Shown here piece after piece: positions 26,473 through 33,956 of a DNA stretch of 64,000 bases. A program made the position numbers and the translations under genes. Under the pieces are notes generated by a model. That model was not told the DNA's origin. It ran no database searches and was given only the letters and a program-made list of their open reading frames with translations. Numbering within the stretch: the first letter of the stretch is position 1; every line of letters starts with the position of its first letter. Source of the stretch: Fusicatenibacter sp050872605 (GTDB taxonomy: Bacteria; Bacillota; Clostridia; Lachnospirales; Lachnospiraceae); the NCBI GenBank assembly GCA_050872605.1, contig JBNMHD010000008.1, one strand, 5' to 3'.

Positions 26473-26519
26473 AAAAACGCCATACCATGGACAACGGAAT
26501 TCATGGTATGGCGTTTTTT
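26473..26519 (+). terminator. Terminator after the AAA/nuclease-like gene
   Basis: AAAAACGCCATACCATG and CATGGTATGGCGTTTTTT pair around an A-rich loop. The ACCATG...ACAACGGAATTCATGGT core is nearly the same as in the hairpin at 24751-24774. Confidence 0.85.
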
Positions 26520-26550
26520 ATAAAATTTATAAAAAATCAGCAGAAAATGC

Positions 26551-26581
26551 TTGACCGGTAGTAACTCCCGAGTGATAAGCT
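26551..26581 (+). promoter_or_regulatory. MerR-type promoter (19-bp spacer) of the redox operon
   Basis: TTGACC (26551-26556) and TAAGCT (26576-26581) are separated by 19 bp, too long for normal sigma-A use. The spacer holds AGT-A-ACT and further AGT-like elements. Overlong spacers with a central dyad are the hallmark of MerR-family activators, and the redox MerR proteins (AdhR/NmlR/SoxR type) control just such reductase and dehydrogenase genes. No MerR gene is in the window. Confidence 0.6.
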
Positions 26582-26630
26582 GAAGCTACAAAGACAGGAA
26601 AACAAAACATCAAACAAGGAGGATATGATT

Positions 26631-27473
26631 ATGAACTTTACATTAAGCAATCAGGTACAGATCCCGGCAGTGGGAATCGGAACTTTTATGATGACACCAG
26701 ATCAGGCAGAGCAGGCGGTTGTGGACGCATTAGCCTGCGGATACCGTATGATCGACACCGCGCAGGCTTACATGAATGAGCGCGCGGTCGGACGCGGAAT
26801 CAAAAGATCCGGCGTGGCAAGAGAGGACATTTTCATCTCCACCAAGATCTGGGCAAGCCAGTATCTGACAGAAGGAACGGTAGAAAAGAGCCTGGAACTG
26901 CTCGGAACCGATTACATCGATCTGATGTTTATCCATCAGCCGGCAGGCGATTTCATGGCAGGATACCGCAAGCTGGAAAAGGCATATAAAGAGGGCAAAA
27001 TCAAAGCCATCGGAATCTCCAATTTCCAGGGCGAAAAATTGAAAAAGCTGCTGGATGAGTGCGAGATCAAACCGCATGTGATCCAGATGGAAGCACATCC
27101 GTATTACCGCGACGAAGAAACCATCGCAGCACTTGCACCGTGCGGCTGCCGCGTGATGGCATGGTATCCGTTAGGACATGGTGATCATGCACTGCTTGAA
27201 GAGCCGGTTGTCAAAGTGCTTGCCGAAAAATATGGAAAGAGCACCGCACAGGTCATCTTAAGATGGCACACCCAGGTTGGAAACATCGTCATCCCGGGAT
27301 CTACCAATCCGGAGCACATCAAGGCAAACCTCGATATTTTCGATTTCGAACTGACCGATGAAGAGATGAAACAAATGGCAGGCCTGAACAAAAATGTGCG
27401 CTACTATTATCCGGATGAGGAGAAGCTGGCAGCATACGCGAATATGAAGATTGATCTGGACAGCCAGAAATAA
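26631..27473 (+). CDS. Aldo/keto reductase
   Basis: The 280-residue protein has the AKR barrel and catalytic set: MIDTAQAYMNERAVG (Asp, Tyr), ISTKIW (Lys), MFIHQP (His), then QMEAHPYY and the NADPH-binding VIPGSTNPEHIKANL near the end. It would reduce aldehydes or ketones with NADPH. AAGGAGG at 26616-26622 is 8 bp from ATG 26631; ATG 26625 is too close to the site. It opens the operon behind the MerR-type promoter. Confidence 0.88.
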   Translation: MNFTLSNQVQIPAVGIGTFMMTPDQAEQAVVDALACGYRMIDTAQAYMNERAVGRGIKRSGVAREDIFISTKIWASQYLTEGTVEKSLELLGTDYIDLMFIHQPAGDFMAGYRKLEKAYKEGKIKAIGISNFQGEKLKKLLDECEIKPHVIQMEAHPYYRDEETIAALAPCGCRVMAWYPLGHGDHALLEEPVVKVLAEKYGKSTAQVILRWHTQVGNIVIPGSTNPEHIKANLDIFDFELTDEEMKQMAGLNKNVRYYYPDEEKLAAYANMKIDLDSQK

Positions 27474-27493
27474 GAAAGCGATACGGAGAAAGG

Positions 27494-28135
27494 ATGGAAA
27501 ACATGGAAGAAGCAAAAGGAAAAGTGCTTTTACTGAACGGAAGCCCAAACGGAAACGGCTGCACTGCGACCGCGCTGAAAATTGTGGCAGAGTCGCTGGA
27601 ACAGGAAGGAATGGAAACGGAGATCATCCATGTAGGTCATAAACCGATCCGCGGCTGCATCGGATGCCGGAAGTGCAAGACAACAGGAAAATGCGTCTTT
27701 GACGATCTGGTCAACGAGGTGGCGCCGAAGCTGCAGGCGTGCGACGGCATCGTCCTTGGTTCCCCTGTTTACTATGCATCCGCAAATGGAACCATGATTT
27801 CCTTCCTCGACCGTCTCTTTTATTCCACACCGGGCTCCCGCGCGATGCAGGTCGGAGCCGCCGTGGTTTCTGCAAGACGCGCCGGAACAACCGCAACGTT
27901 TGATGAACTGAACAAATACTTCACCATCAACAACATGCCGGTCGCATCGAGCCAGTATTGGAACATGGTACACGGCTATACGCCGGAGGATGTCTATAAA
28001 GACGAAGAGGGATGTCAGATCATGCGGACGCTCGGCAGAAACATGGCGTTTCTGATCAAATGCATCCGCGACGGCAAAGAAAAATACGGCCTGCCGAAGA
28101 TGGAAGAGCATGTGTTTACTGCATTTATTCGATAA
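27494..28135 (+). CDS. Flavodoxin-fold NAD(P)H-dependent (Fe-S?) oxidoreductase
   Basis: The 213-residue protein opens with VLLLNGSPNGNGCTATAL, the FMN phosphate loop of the NADPH-dependent FMN reductase / iron-sulfur flavoprotein family. GCIGCRKCKTTGKCVFDD (residues 53-70) is a compact cysteine cluster typical of the iron-sulfur flavoprotein branch. GSPVYYASANG and the SARRAGTTATFDELNKYF block follow. It probably reduces quinones or flavin-like electrophiles. It lies 20 bp after the aldo/keto reductase and 17 bp before another one. Confidence 0.82.
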   Translation: MENMEEAKGKVLLLNGSPNGNGCTATALKIVAESLEQEGMETEIIHVGHKPIRGCIGCRKCKTTGKCVFDDLVNEVAPKLQACDGIVLGSPVYYASANGTMISFLDRLFYSTPGSRAMQVGAAVVSARRAGTTATFDELNKYFTINNMPVASSQYWNMVHGYTPEDVYKDEEGCQIMRTLGRNMAFLIKCIRDGKEKYGLPKMEEHVFTAFIR

Positions 28136-28152
28136 GAAAGGGGAAACAAAAA

Positions 28153-29022
28153 ATGGAATATAAAGTATTGACAAATAGTGTGAAAATGCCGATGGAGGGT
28201 TTTGGAGTTTTTCAGGTAAGAGATAAAGAAGAGTGTAAAGAATCTGTGTTAAATGCCATCCGGGCGGGCTATCGTCTGATCGACACAGCGGCTTCCTACA
28301 CGAATGAAGATGCCGTTGGGGAAGCTGTCCGTGAGGCGATTGCAGAAGGAATCTGCACCCGCGAAGAACTGTTCATCACATCCAAGATGTGGGTGCAGGA
28401 TATGCAGAATTACGAAATGGCAAAGAAAGCCATCGACCATTCGATTGAGACGCTGGGCGTGGAATATCTTGATCTTTATCTGCTGCACCAGGCAATGAAA
28501 GATTATTTCAGCGCATGGCGTGCCATGGAGGATGCATACAAAGAAGGAAAGTTAAGAGCCATCGGTGTTTCCAACTTTTATCCGCATGTGCTGACCAACT
28601 TCTGCGAAACGGTGGCGATCCGTCCGATGGTCAATCAGATTGAAATGCATCCGTACTTCGCACAGGAGCCTGCGTTAAAAGTCATGGAAGAGTACCAGAT
28701 CGTGCCGGAGGCATGGGCACCGCTCGGCGGAGGCCGTCATAACCCGTTTGACAACGAGATGGTAAAAGAAATCGCAGCCGCACACGGAAAGACCGTAGGA
28801 CAGGTTGTTCTGCGCTGGAATGTACAGCGCGGCGTTGTGGTCATTCCGAAATCGGTTCACAAAGCGAGAATCGAAGAGAATTTCCAGATCTGGGATTTTA
28901 CGCTGAACGAAGAGGAGATGCAGAAAATCAGTTCACTGGATCTTGGCTATCAGGGAACTGCGGTCAAGCATTTTGATCCGGAATTTGTTAAAATGTGCAA
29001 TACCAGAAAGATCCACGAATAA
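28153..29022 (+). CDS. Aldo/keto reductase, second copy
   Basis: The 289-residue protein is a full AKR with LIDTAASYTNEDAVG, ITSKMWV, LYLLHQA, NQIEMHPYF and VIPKSVHKARIEEN. It resembles the first AKR of the operon but is clearly diverged, so it is an older paralogue rather than a recent copy. ATG 28153 follows GAAAGGGGAAAC; a longer frame starting at 28012 lies within the preceding gene and is rejected. It probably acts on toxic aldehydes or keto compounds in the same stress response. Confidence 0.88.
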   Translation: MEYKVLTNSVKMPMEGFGVFQVRDKEECKESVLNAIRAGYRLIDTAASYTNEDAVGEAVREAIAEGICTREELFITSKMWVQDMQNYEMAKKAIDHSIETLGVEYLDLYLLHQAMKDYFSAWRAMEDAYKEGKLRAIGVSNFYPHVLTNFCETVAIRPMVNQIEMHPYFAQEPALKVMEEYQIVPEAWAPLGGGRHNPFDNEMVKEIAAAHGKTVGQVVLRWNVQRGVVVIPKSVHKARIEENFQIWDFTLNEEEMQKISSLDLGYQGTAVKHFDPEFVKMCNTRKIHE

Positions 29023-29068
29023 AACAGAGCAAAGCACAGGGGGTTGTGCGGGAAAGGAGTTTAGTCAG

Positions 29069-30226
29069 ATGAACAATTTTATTTTTCAGAACAAAACAAA
29101 AGTCTATTTTGGAAAAAACAGTGTAAAAGAATATCTTGGCAATGTGCTGGATCAGTACGGTGAGGTTGTCATGCTGGCGTATGGCGGCGGTTCGATCAAG
29201 CGCAACGGGGTCTATGATGATGTCATGGGAATTTTGAATCAGAAGAAAAAACGTGTGGTCGAGTTCTCCGGAATCATGTCAAATCCGACGTACGCAAAAG
29301 TACAGGAAGGTGCCGCACTTGCGCGGGAAAATCATGTGGACCTGATCCTTGCCGTAGGCGGCGGTTCTGTTTCCGACTGCTGTAAGATCGTTTCTGCACA
29401 GGCGATGCTGGATGAGGACATCTGGGAGATGCAGACCGTGAAACATACGTATCCGTCGAAGTTTATTCCGCTGGCAGCCATCGTTACCGTCTTTGGAACC
29501 GGTTCTGAGATGAACAACGGAGCGGTAATTACCAACGAAGAAAAGAAAATCAAAGGTGCTCTTTTGGGTGCGCAGGCAGATGTTGCCTTCCTGGACCCGG
29601 AATACTCGATGTCAGTGCCATTCCAGCAGGTCATTTCCGGTGCGTTTGATACCTTAAGTCATGCGATGGAAACATATTTCGGAAAACCGGAGGAAAACAA
29701 CCTGTCCGATGATATCAACGAGGCGGTGATGCGCAGCGTCATCCGCAATATCCGTGTGCTGTTGAAAGATGAGAACAATTACGAAGCCAGAAGCGAGCTG
29801 GCATGGGCGTCTGCGATGGCAGAAAACAGCATTCTGAAAATCGGCAAAGTGACCGACTTCCAGGCCCATATGATAGAGCATCAGCTCGGCGCTTACACCA
29901 ACTGCAATCATGGAGCAGGCCTTGCAGTCATTCATCCGGTGCTATACCGCCACATCTACAAATCAGGAGCAGCGCGCTTTGCCCGCTTTGCACAGAATGT
30001 GTGGGGAGTTGAGGCAAAGGCAAACGAGGAGAAAACAGCACTGGCAGGCATCGATGCGCTGGCTGCTTTCATCAAGGAGATTGGCCTTCCGACCACGTTC
30101 GCAGAGCTTGGCATTCCGGAAGACACTGATCTTCGTGTCGTAGCAGATTCCACCGTTGTGACGGCAGGATGCTGCAAAAAACTGACACACGATGAGATTT
30201 ATGACATTCTGAAAGAGTGCAGATAG
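29069..30226 (+). CDS. Iron-containing alcohol dehydrogenase (butanol dehydrogenase / YqhD type)
   Basis: The 385-residue group III dehydrogenase begins FIFQNKTKVYFGKNSV, typical of the BdhA/YqhD branch. It has the cofactor motifs LAYGGGSIKRNG and AVGGGSVSDCCK, and metal-ligand regions FDTLSHAMETYF and CNHGAGLAVIHP. It would interconvert aldehydes and alcohols with NAD(P)H. The ATG at 29069 follows AAAGGAG at 29053-29059. In this operon it most likely detoxifies aldehydes rather than running solventogenesis. Confidence 0.88.
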   Translation: MNNFIFQNKTKVYFGKNSVKEYLGNVLDQYGEVVMLAYGGGSIKRNGVYDDVMGILNQKKKRVVEFSGIMSNPTYAKVQEGAALARENHVDLILAVGGGSVSDCCKIVSAQAMLDEDIWEMQTVKHTYPSKFIPLAAIVTVFGTGSEMNNGAVITNEEKKIKGALLGAQADVAFLDPEYSMSVPFQQVISGAFDTLSHAMETYFGKPEENNLSDDINEAVMRSVIRNIRVLLKDENNYEARSELAWASAMAENSILKIGKVTDFQAHMIEHQLGAYTNCNHGAGLAVIHPVLYRHIYKSGAARFARFAQNVWGVEAKANEEKTALAGIDALAAFIKEIGLPTTFAELGIPEDTDLRVVADSTVVTAGCCKKLTHDEIYDILKECR

Positions 30227-30254
30227 TGAATGAAATAGAAAGGAAGAAGCGATT

Positions 30255-30704
30255 ATGAGTATCTTATTTATCAATGGAAGTCCCAACAAAAACGGAAACA
30301 CAGCAGCACTTACCGCAGAGCTGCTGAAGGGAAACACATATGAAACACTGAATTTGACCGACTACACCATCGGCAGCTACGGCCAGGAGCTTCCGGGCGA
30401 CGGGTTGGACGAGGTGATTGCAGCGATGGAAAAAGCAGACACGATCGTTGTCGGATCTCCGGTTTACTGGCATAACATCTGCGGCAGTGTCCGCAATGTA
30501 CTCGACCGCTTCTATGGCCGCGTGGAAAACGGCGCGCTGAAAGGCCGAAAACTGTATTTCGTATTCCAGGGCGCAGCACCGGAAAAATGGATGCTGGAGG
30601 CCGGTGACTACACCATGCAGCGCTTTGCAGGACTGTACGGCATGATATACGGCGGTATGGTGACAGGAAGAAAAGAAGCAGCAGAGAAGAACAAAGAAAT
30701 CTAA
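30255..30704 (+). CDS. Short flavodoxin-fold NAD(P)H oxidoreductase
   Basis: The 149-residue protein has a flavodoxin/NADPH-quinone reductase fold: SILFINGSPNKNGNTAAL (FMN loop), TIVVGSPVYWHNICG and YFVFQGAAPEKWML. It lacks the cysteine cluster seen in the other flavodoxin-fold protein of the operon. The length is at the short end for the family. It follows the alcohol dehydrogenase by 28 bp. Confidence 0.8.
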   Translation: MSILFINGSPNKNGNTAALTAELLKGNTYETLNLTDYTIGSYGQELPGDGLDEVIAAMEKADTIVVGSPVYWHNICGSVRNVLDRFYGRVENGALKGRKLYFVFQGAAPEKWMLEAGDYTMQRFAGLYGMIYGGMVTGRKEAAEKNKEI

Positions 30705-30751
30705 AATTAAAAGCGAATGGGATGGCACAGCCATCAGAAAGGCAGGCAGAT

Positions 30752-31075
30752 ATGGCAAAGAAACAGACGGCAGGAAGAGACAGACTGGGCGACCTGGCCC
30801 CGAAATTCGCAGAACTGAATGACGACGTTCTGTTCGGCGAGGTATGGTCCCGCGAAGAACAGCTCAGCGCAAGAGACCGAAGCATGATCACCATCGCAGC
30901 ACTTTTCTCCGCAGGCTTATATCCGCAGTTAAAATCCCATCTGAAACTTGGAAAAGAGCATGGAATCACCAAAGAAGAAGCAGTCGAAATTGTAACCCAG
31001 CTCGCCTTCTACTGCGGCTGGCCAAAAGCCTGGAGCACATTCCCGATCATTGCGGAAGTGTATGACGAAGAATAA
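30752..31075 (+). CDS. Carboxymuconolactone decarboxylase-family protein
   Basis: The 107-residue protein matches the small CMD fold: LGDLAPKFAELNDDVLFGEVWSR, LSARDRSMITIAALF and HGITKEEAVEIVTQLAFYCGWP. It has only one cysteine, in FYCGWP, so it lacks the CxxC pair of AhpD-like peroxidases. Such proteins accompany aldo/keto reductases and flavodoxin-fold reductases in many Firmicutes operons, with no proven reaction. ATG 30752 follows an AAAGG site. It closes the redox operon. Confidence 0.8.
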   Translation: MAKKQTAGRDRLGDLAPKFAELNDDVLFGEVWSREEQLSARDRSMITIAALFSAGLYPQLKSHLKLGKEHGITKEEAVEIVTQLAFYCGWPKAWSTFPIIAEVYDEE

Positions 31076-31099
31076 ACAAAAATAAATTTTCCTGATTCA

Positions 31100-31141
31100 A
31101 ATCCCCGATCCGGCATTTTAGGTGGACTGGGGGATTTTGAC
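31100..31141 (+). terminator. Terminator of the redox operon, copy A of a repeated sequence
   Basis: ATCCCC pairs with GGGGGAT, followed by TTTTG. GATCCGGCATTTT-GGTG and GGGGATTTT recur at 32573-32611 on the far side of the JAB-protein module. Confidence 0.6.
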
Positions 31142-31263
31142 AAAATGGGTGGAAAGTCTGAATTTAAAATAGAATTATAATCCATTTCGAATAAATGGTT
31201 TATGATATAGCAGTTTAAAAATAATTTTAAACAGGTCATTCTTCCATACATTCCTCAAATTCC

Positions 31264-31362
31264 TTGCATAATTTCGAATTATATGGTATATAGAGATATG
31301 AATTGCGGTGGTCGTCTTCGGACAACACCTTGAAAGAGCCTGATGCGTCGGGCTCTTTTTAT
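31264..31362 (+). ncRNA. Candidate small RNA with its own promoter and terminator
   Basis: TTGCAT (31264-31269), a 17-bp spacer and TATATA (31287-31292) predict a start near 31299. The transcript would be about 60 nt with no ORF. It contains a GGTG-GTC...GAC-AA-CACC hairpin, then AAAGAGCC...GGGCTCTTTTT, a clean terminator at 31333-31360. The rest of the 31076-31589 gap holds only the operon terminator and the next promoter. Confidence 0.45.
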
Positions 31363-31531
31363 TATGGGTTTTGGCCGATTTGCTTATTGAGGTGACCACA
31401 TTGAGATCTGCCCTTAGAGTGCAATACAGAGACAAGTTATCCGTTTGTGGAGGAACTAGAGAACAATAAAATAATAATGACATTTATGGTGCTGGAGCAG
31501 GAACTTTTTGCAGAATTTTCAACAAGCGTTA

Positions 31532-31560
31532 TTGTAAAAATAGCAGGTGGTTATTATAAT
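31532..31560 (+). promoter_or_regulatory. Promoter of the JAB-domain gene
   Basis: TTGTAA (31532-31537) and a perfect TATAAT (31555-31560) are 17 bp apart, 30 bp before the GTG start. Confidence 0.7.
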
Positions 31561-31589
31561 AAAGTTAAAAGAAAAGAGGTGAAGGATTC

Positions 31590-32210
31590 GTGAATGATAA
31601 AGGATTAGAAAATCTGGAAATGGCGAAAAAACGCGATCATAAAATTATGATCACAGAAGAAGCAATTAAGAAAGTGCCATATGTTCGATATCGTGAAATT
31701 CCAGAAGAAGAATATGAGATTATACACCGGCTGGTACAACAAGTGCTGAAGATTTCAAAAGAGGAGAATGATTCAAATGAGGTGGCGATCACATACAGCT
31801 TTGATCCCGAAAAAACTCTTGCAAATGAGGATGTGGTAGGAATTCAGTTTGGAGATGAACATTCGGTGAATCCTTTGGCAGATGCATTGACGTACCATCT
31901 GATTATGTCATCAAGGGAATGCATGGTGGTGTCCATGCATAATCATCCGTCGCTATCCCTGATATCTGCAACAGACATCCGCTTTTTTCTACAGTATGGA
32001 AGTATTCGATTACTGGTGGTGGTAACAAATCTTGGAAGTATTTCTTATATGGTAAAAGGTAAAAATTTTGATTATGTGAAAGGCGTAAAATTACTAAATG
32101 AGACAATTCGAAGATATAATGAGGCATCGGAATTAAAGGGGTATCAGGATGCAACAAAATTTTTTATCAGCAACTGTTACCAGGCCGGGATTATATACGA
32201 GGACAGATAG
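31590..32210 (+). CDS. JAB/JAMM-domain protein of unknown role
   Basis: The 206-residue protein carries a JAMM-type metalloprotease signature in its second half: MHNHPSLSLISATDI (residues about 113-127), that is H-x-H-P-S with an aspartate ten residues on, and an upstream glutamate-rich segment (ALTYHLIMSSRE). RadC and the JAB domains of phage and toxin proteins share this pattern. The first half is charged and unrecognised. The GTG at 31590 follows AGAGGTGAAGGA; the first ATG is at 31620. The gene is AT-rich, has its own promoter and is followed 12 bp later by a 59-residue protein, a two-gene arrangement reminiscent of toxin-immunity pairs (inference). Confidence 0.65.
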   Translation: MNDKGLENLEMAKKRDHKIMITEEAIKKVPYVRYREIPEEEYEIIHRLVQQVLKISKEENDSNEVAITYSFDPEKTLANEDVVGIQFGDEHSVNPLADALTYHLIMSSRECMVVSMHNHPSLSLISATDIRFFLQYGSIRLLVVVTNLGSISYMVKGKNFDYVKGVKLLNETIRRYNEASELKGYQDATKFFISNCYQAGIIYEDR

Positions 32211-32222
32211 GAGGGCTGCTTT

Positions 32223-32402
32223 ATGTTCTTTGGTCAGGCAATGTTAGGAGAAACACCTGAGTTATTTAAGGAAACGGAAGAATGGACAAAATCAGAAATG
32301 AAAAGAATTGAAAAAAATGAAAAAGCCAGAAAACAGGTTATGGAAAGCATTCGACCGTTGCTTGAAAAAAAGAAAGAAAAATTGATTTTAGGGCAGGAAT
32401 AA
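32223..32402 (+). CDS. 59-residue charged protein paired with the JAB-domain gene
   Basis: This short frame has an AGGAGG-like site at 32208-32215 and starts MFFGQAMLGETPELFKE. The rest is a lysine/glutamate-rich helix (EWTKSEMKRIEKNEKARKQ, then LLEKKKEKLILGQE), probably a coiled coil. It is immediately followed by a terminator and so is the second gene of a two-gene operon. I do not recognise the family; partner or immunity protein of the JAB protein is a guess from position. Confidence 0.55.
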   Translation: MFFGQAMLGETPELFKETEEWTKSEMKRIEKNEKARKQVMESIRPLLEKKKEKLILGQE

Positions 32403-32414
32403 AAGCCAGAAACA

Positions 32415-32460
32415 GGAAAAGCCAGAAACGTTGCACATCCTTCGTTTCTGGCCTTTTTTC
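32415..32460 (+). terminator. Terminator of the JAB-protein operon
   Basis: AAAAGCCAGAAACG and CGTTTCTGGCCTTTTTT pair around TTGCACATCCTT. Confidence 0.88.
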
Positions 32461-32572
32461 TGGTAGAAACCGTTTTATCTATGTAACACCTGCACCGATA
32501 TGTTTATCCCGGCGCTTCTGTCAGTCGGACTTGCATCCGTAAAAACAAAATTTGTCATCGGTGTACTGTCCC

Positions 32573-32611
32573 TGATCCGGCATTTTGGGTGCAGAACCGG
32601 GGATTTTCACG
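32573..32611 (+). repeat. Copy B of the repeat flanking the JAB-protein module
   Basis: GATCCGGCATTTTGGGTG followed by CGGGGATTTT matches the sequence at 31106-31137, where the same blocks overlap a terminator. The two copies are in direct orientation 1.47 kb apart. Confidence 0.5.
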
Positions 32612-32638
32612 TAAAAACGCAGGTAAAGGATTCGTAGA

Positions 32639-32668
32639 TTGACAAAACAGCTCATTTTCCCCTATTCT
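32639..32668 (+). promoter_or_regulatory. Promoter of the HTH-membrane protein
   Basis: TTGACA (32639-32644) and TATTCT (32663-32668) are 18 bp apart. This places the transcript start downstream of the longest possible ORF start and supports GTG 32741. Confidence 0.6.
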
Positions 32669-32740
32669 GAAACTGTAAAAACGCTCCGCCGGGAAAGCAG
32701 GATGAGGCAGAGCGGGAACAGCAGGAGGAAGGGACGAGAC

Positions 32741-33808
32741 GTGGATGCGAAACAGTTCGGGCAGTTTATTGCCGGGATACGAAAAGAGAAAAAGATGACG
32801 CAGGCGGAGCTTGCGGAACAGATTCATGTGACGGATAAAGCAATCAGCCGGTGGGAGCGGGGGCTTGGGTTTCCCGATATCCAGACGTTGGAGCCGCTGG
32901 CACAGGCACTTGGGATTTCCGTGCTGGAGCTGATGCGTTCCGAACGGCAGGAACAGGAAAAAGAAGAGCCAGCACCGGAAATCCAGTACACCCAGAAGGA
33001 GGTGGCCGAGATGCTGCAGAACGCAGGTGATATTTCCAGGCAGCAGAAAAAACAGGACCGGAACGCAAACGTGATCGCCGGATTTCTGGTGATCGGTGTG
33101 GCGGCGGCCGCGTGGGCGGCAAAGATCGTAAACCTCGGCGGCGGCCTTGTACTCGGCGGTCTGGTGGCAGCGGTATTTGTCTCACTGTGGTACTTTTTCC
33201 AGAATATGGATGATGAAGAAAGCCGCAAAATCTACGGAGCAGCTTCCATTTTGTCCATCGGCATTCTGGCATCACTCATCAATTTTGTCTGGGGAGATCA
33301 GCTGGCGGAATTTATTCCCGGCGGCCTGGAACGAAAAGAACAGATCTTCTGGACGCTGTGGTATCTGTTTATTCTGGCAATGATGATGATCGGAACCATC
33401 CGATGCATCCGCCGGCAGAGACAGAAAAAAGAAAAGAAATACAAAACCATTCTCTTTGCAGCGATTATGGCGGCAATCATGTTCGCAGCCCTCTGGCAGT
33501 ACCAGAACACCATGCAGAACCAGCGCAAAAACACAGGAATCTGGAGCGGCGCACAGCAGTACGCCGAGGCGCTCCTGAAAAAAGACAAAAATCTCGAAAA
33601 CGACTGGCTGATCGGCGACGAATCCTGGCGGGAAGGAAACAAAAACACCTTCCAGATCCGCCTCACCTACTACGCCGATGCCGATGACGCAGAAGAAGGC
33701 CGCGAGAGTGAATACCAGTACACGATTCATTTCGATGACATCGACGGCTACCTCATCAAATCAGAAGGCGTACCGGAGAAAGAGATTGTTTTTCCTGAAA
33801 ATCAATGA
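32741..33808 (+). CDS. XRE-type HTH protein fused to a membrane domain
   Basis: The 355-residue protein starts with a Cro/C1-type HTH (FIAGIRKEKKMTQAELAEQ, then TDKAISRWERGLGFPDI, residues 7-60). A charged linker and four or more membrane helices between about 105 and 265 follow, then a soluble C-terminal domain (SGAQQYAEALLKKDKNLENDW ... YTIHFDDIDGYLIKSEGVPEK). Membrane-anchored XRE proteins of this plan are common in Firmicutes, often as sensors of cell-envelope state, but no function is established for this one. GTG 32741 follows AGGAGGAAGGG. Confidence 0.75.
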   Translation: MDAKQFGQFIAGIRKEKKMTQAELAEQIHVTDKAISRWERGLGFPDIQTLEPLAQALGISVLELMRSERQEQEKEEPAPEIQYTQKEVAEMLQNAGDISRQQKKQDRNANVIAGFLVIGVAAAAWAAKIVNLGGGLVLGGLVAAVFVSLWYFFQNMDDEESRKIYGAASILSIGILASLINFVWGDQLAEFIPGGLERKEQIFWTLWYLFILAMMMIGTIRCIRRQRQKKEKKYKTILFAAIMAAIMFAALWQYQNTMQNQRKNTGIWSGAQQYAEALLKKDKNLENDWLIGDESWREGNKNTFQIRLTYYADADDAEEGRESEYQYTIHFDDIDGYLIKSEGVPEKEIVFPENQ

Positions 33809-33857
33809 GAAACAGGATGCCATTCCTGCCCATCCTGCAAAATAGAGGAGCAGTAAA

Positions 33858-33900
33858 AAACGGCGGTACAGCGTAATTTGTTTACGCGGCACCGCCGTTT
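33858..33900. terminator. Bidirectional terminator
   Basis: AAACGGCGGT pairs with ACCGCCGTTT and inner GCGTAA with TTTACGC. It lies between the convergent HTH-membrane and histidine kinase genes. Confidence 0.8.
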
Positions 33901-33956
33901 GTCTTAGCACGATTGCTATGAAAAACAAGCTGTCTTAAGGCAGATTTCTCCAGATT

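Noticed and set aside
31590..32210. RadC DNA-repair protein
   Set aside because: Only the H-x-H-P-S...D signature is shared. The length, N-terminus and lack of the helix-hairpin-helix region do not fit RadC.
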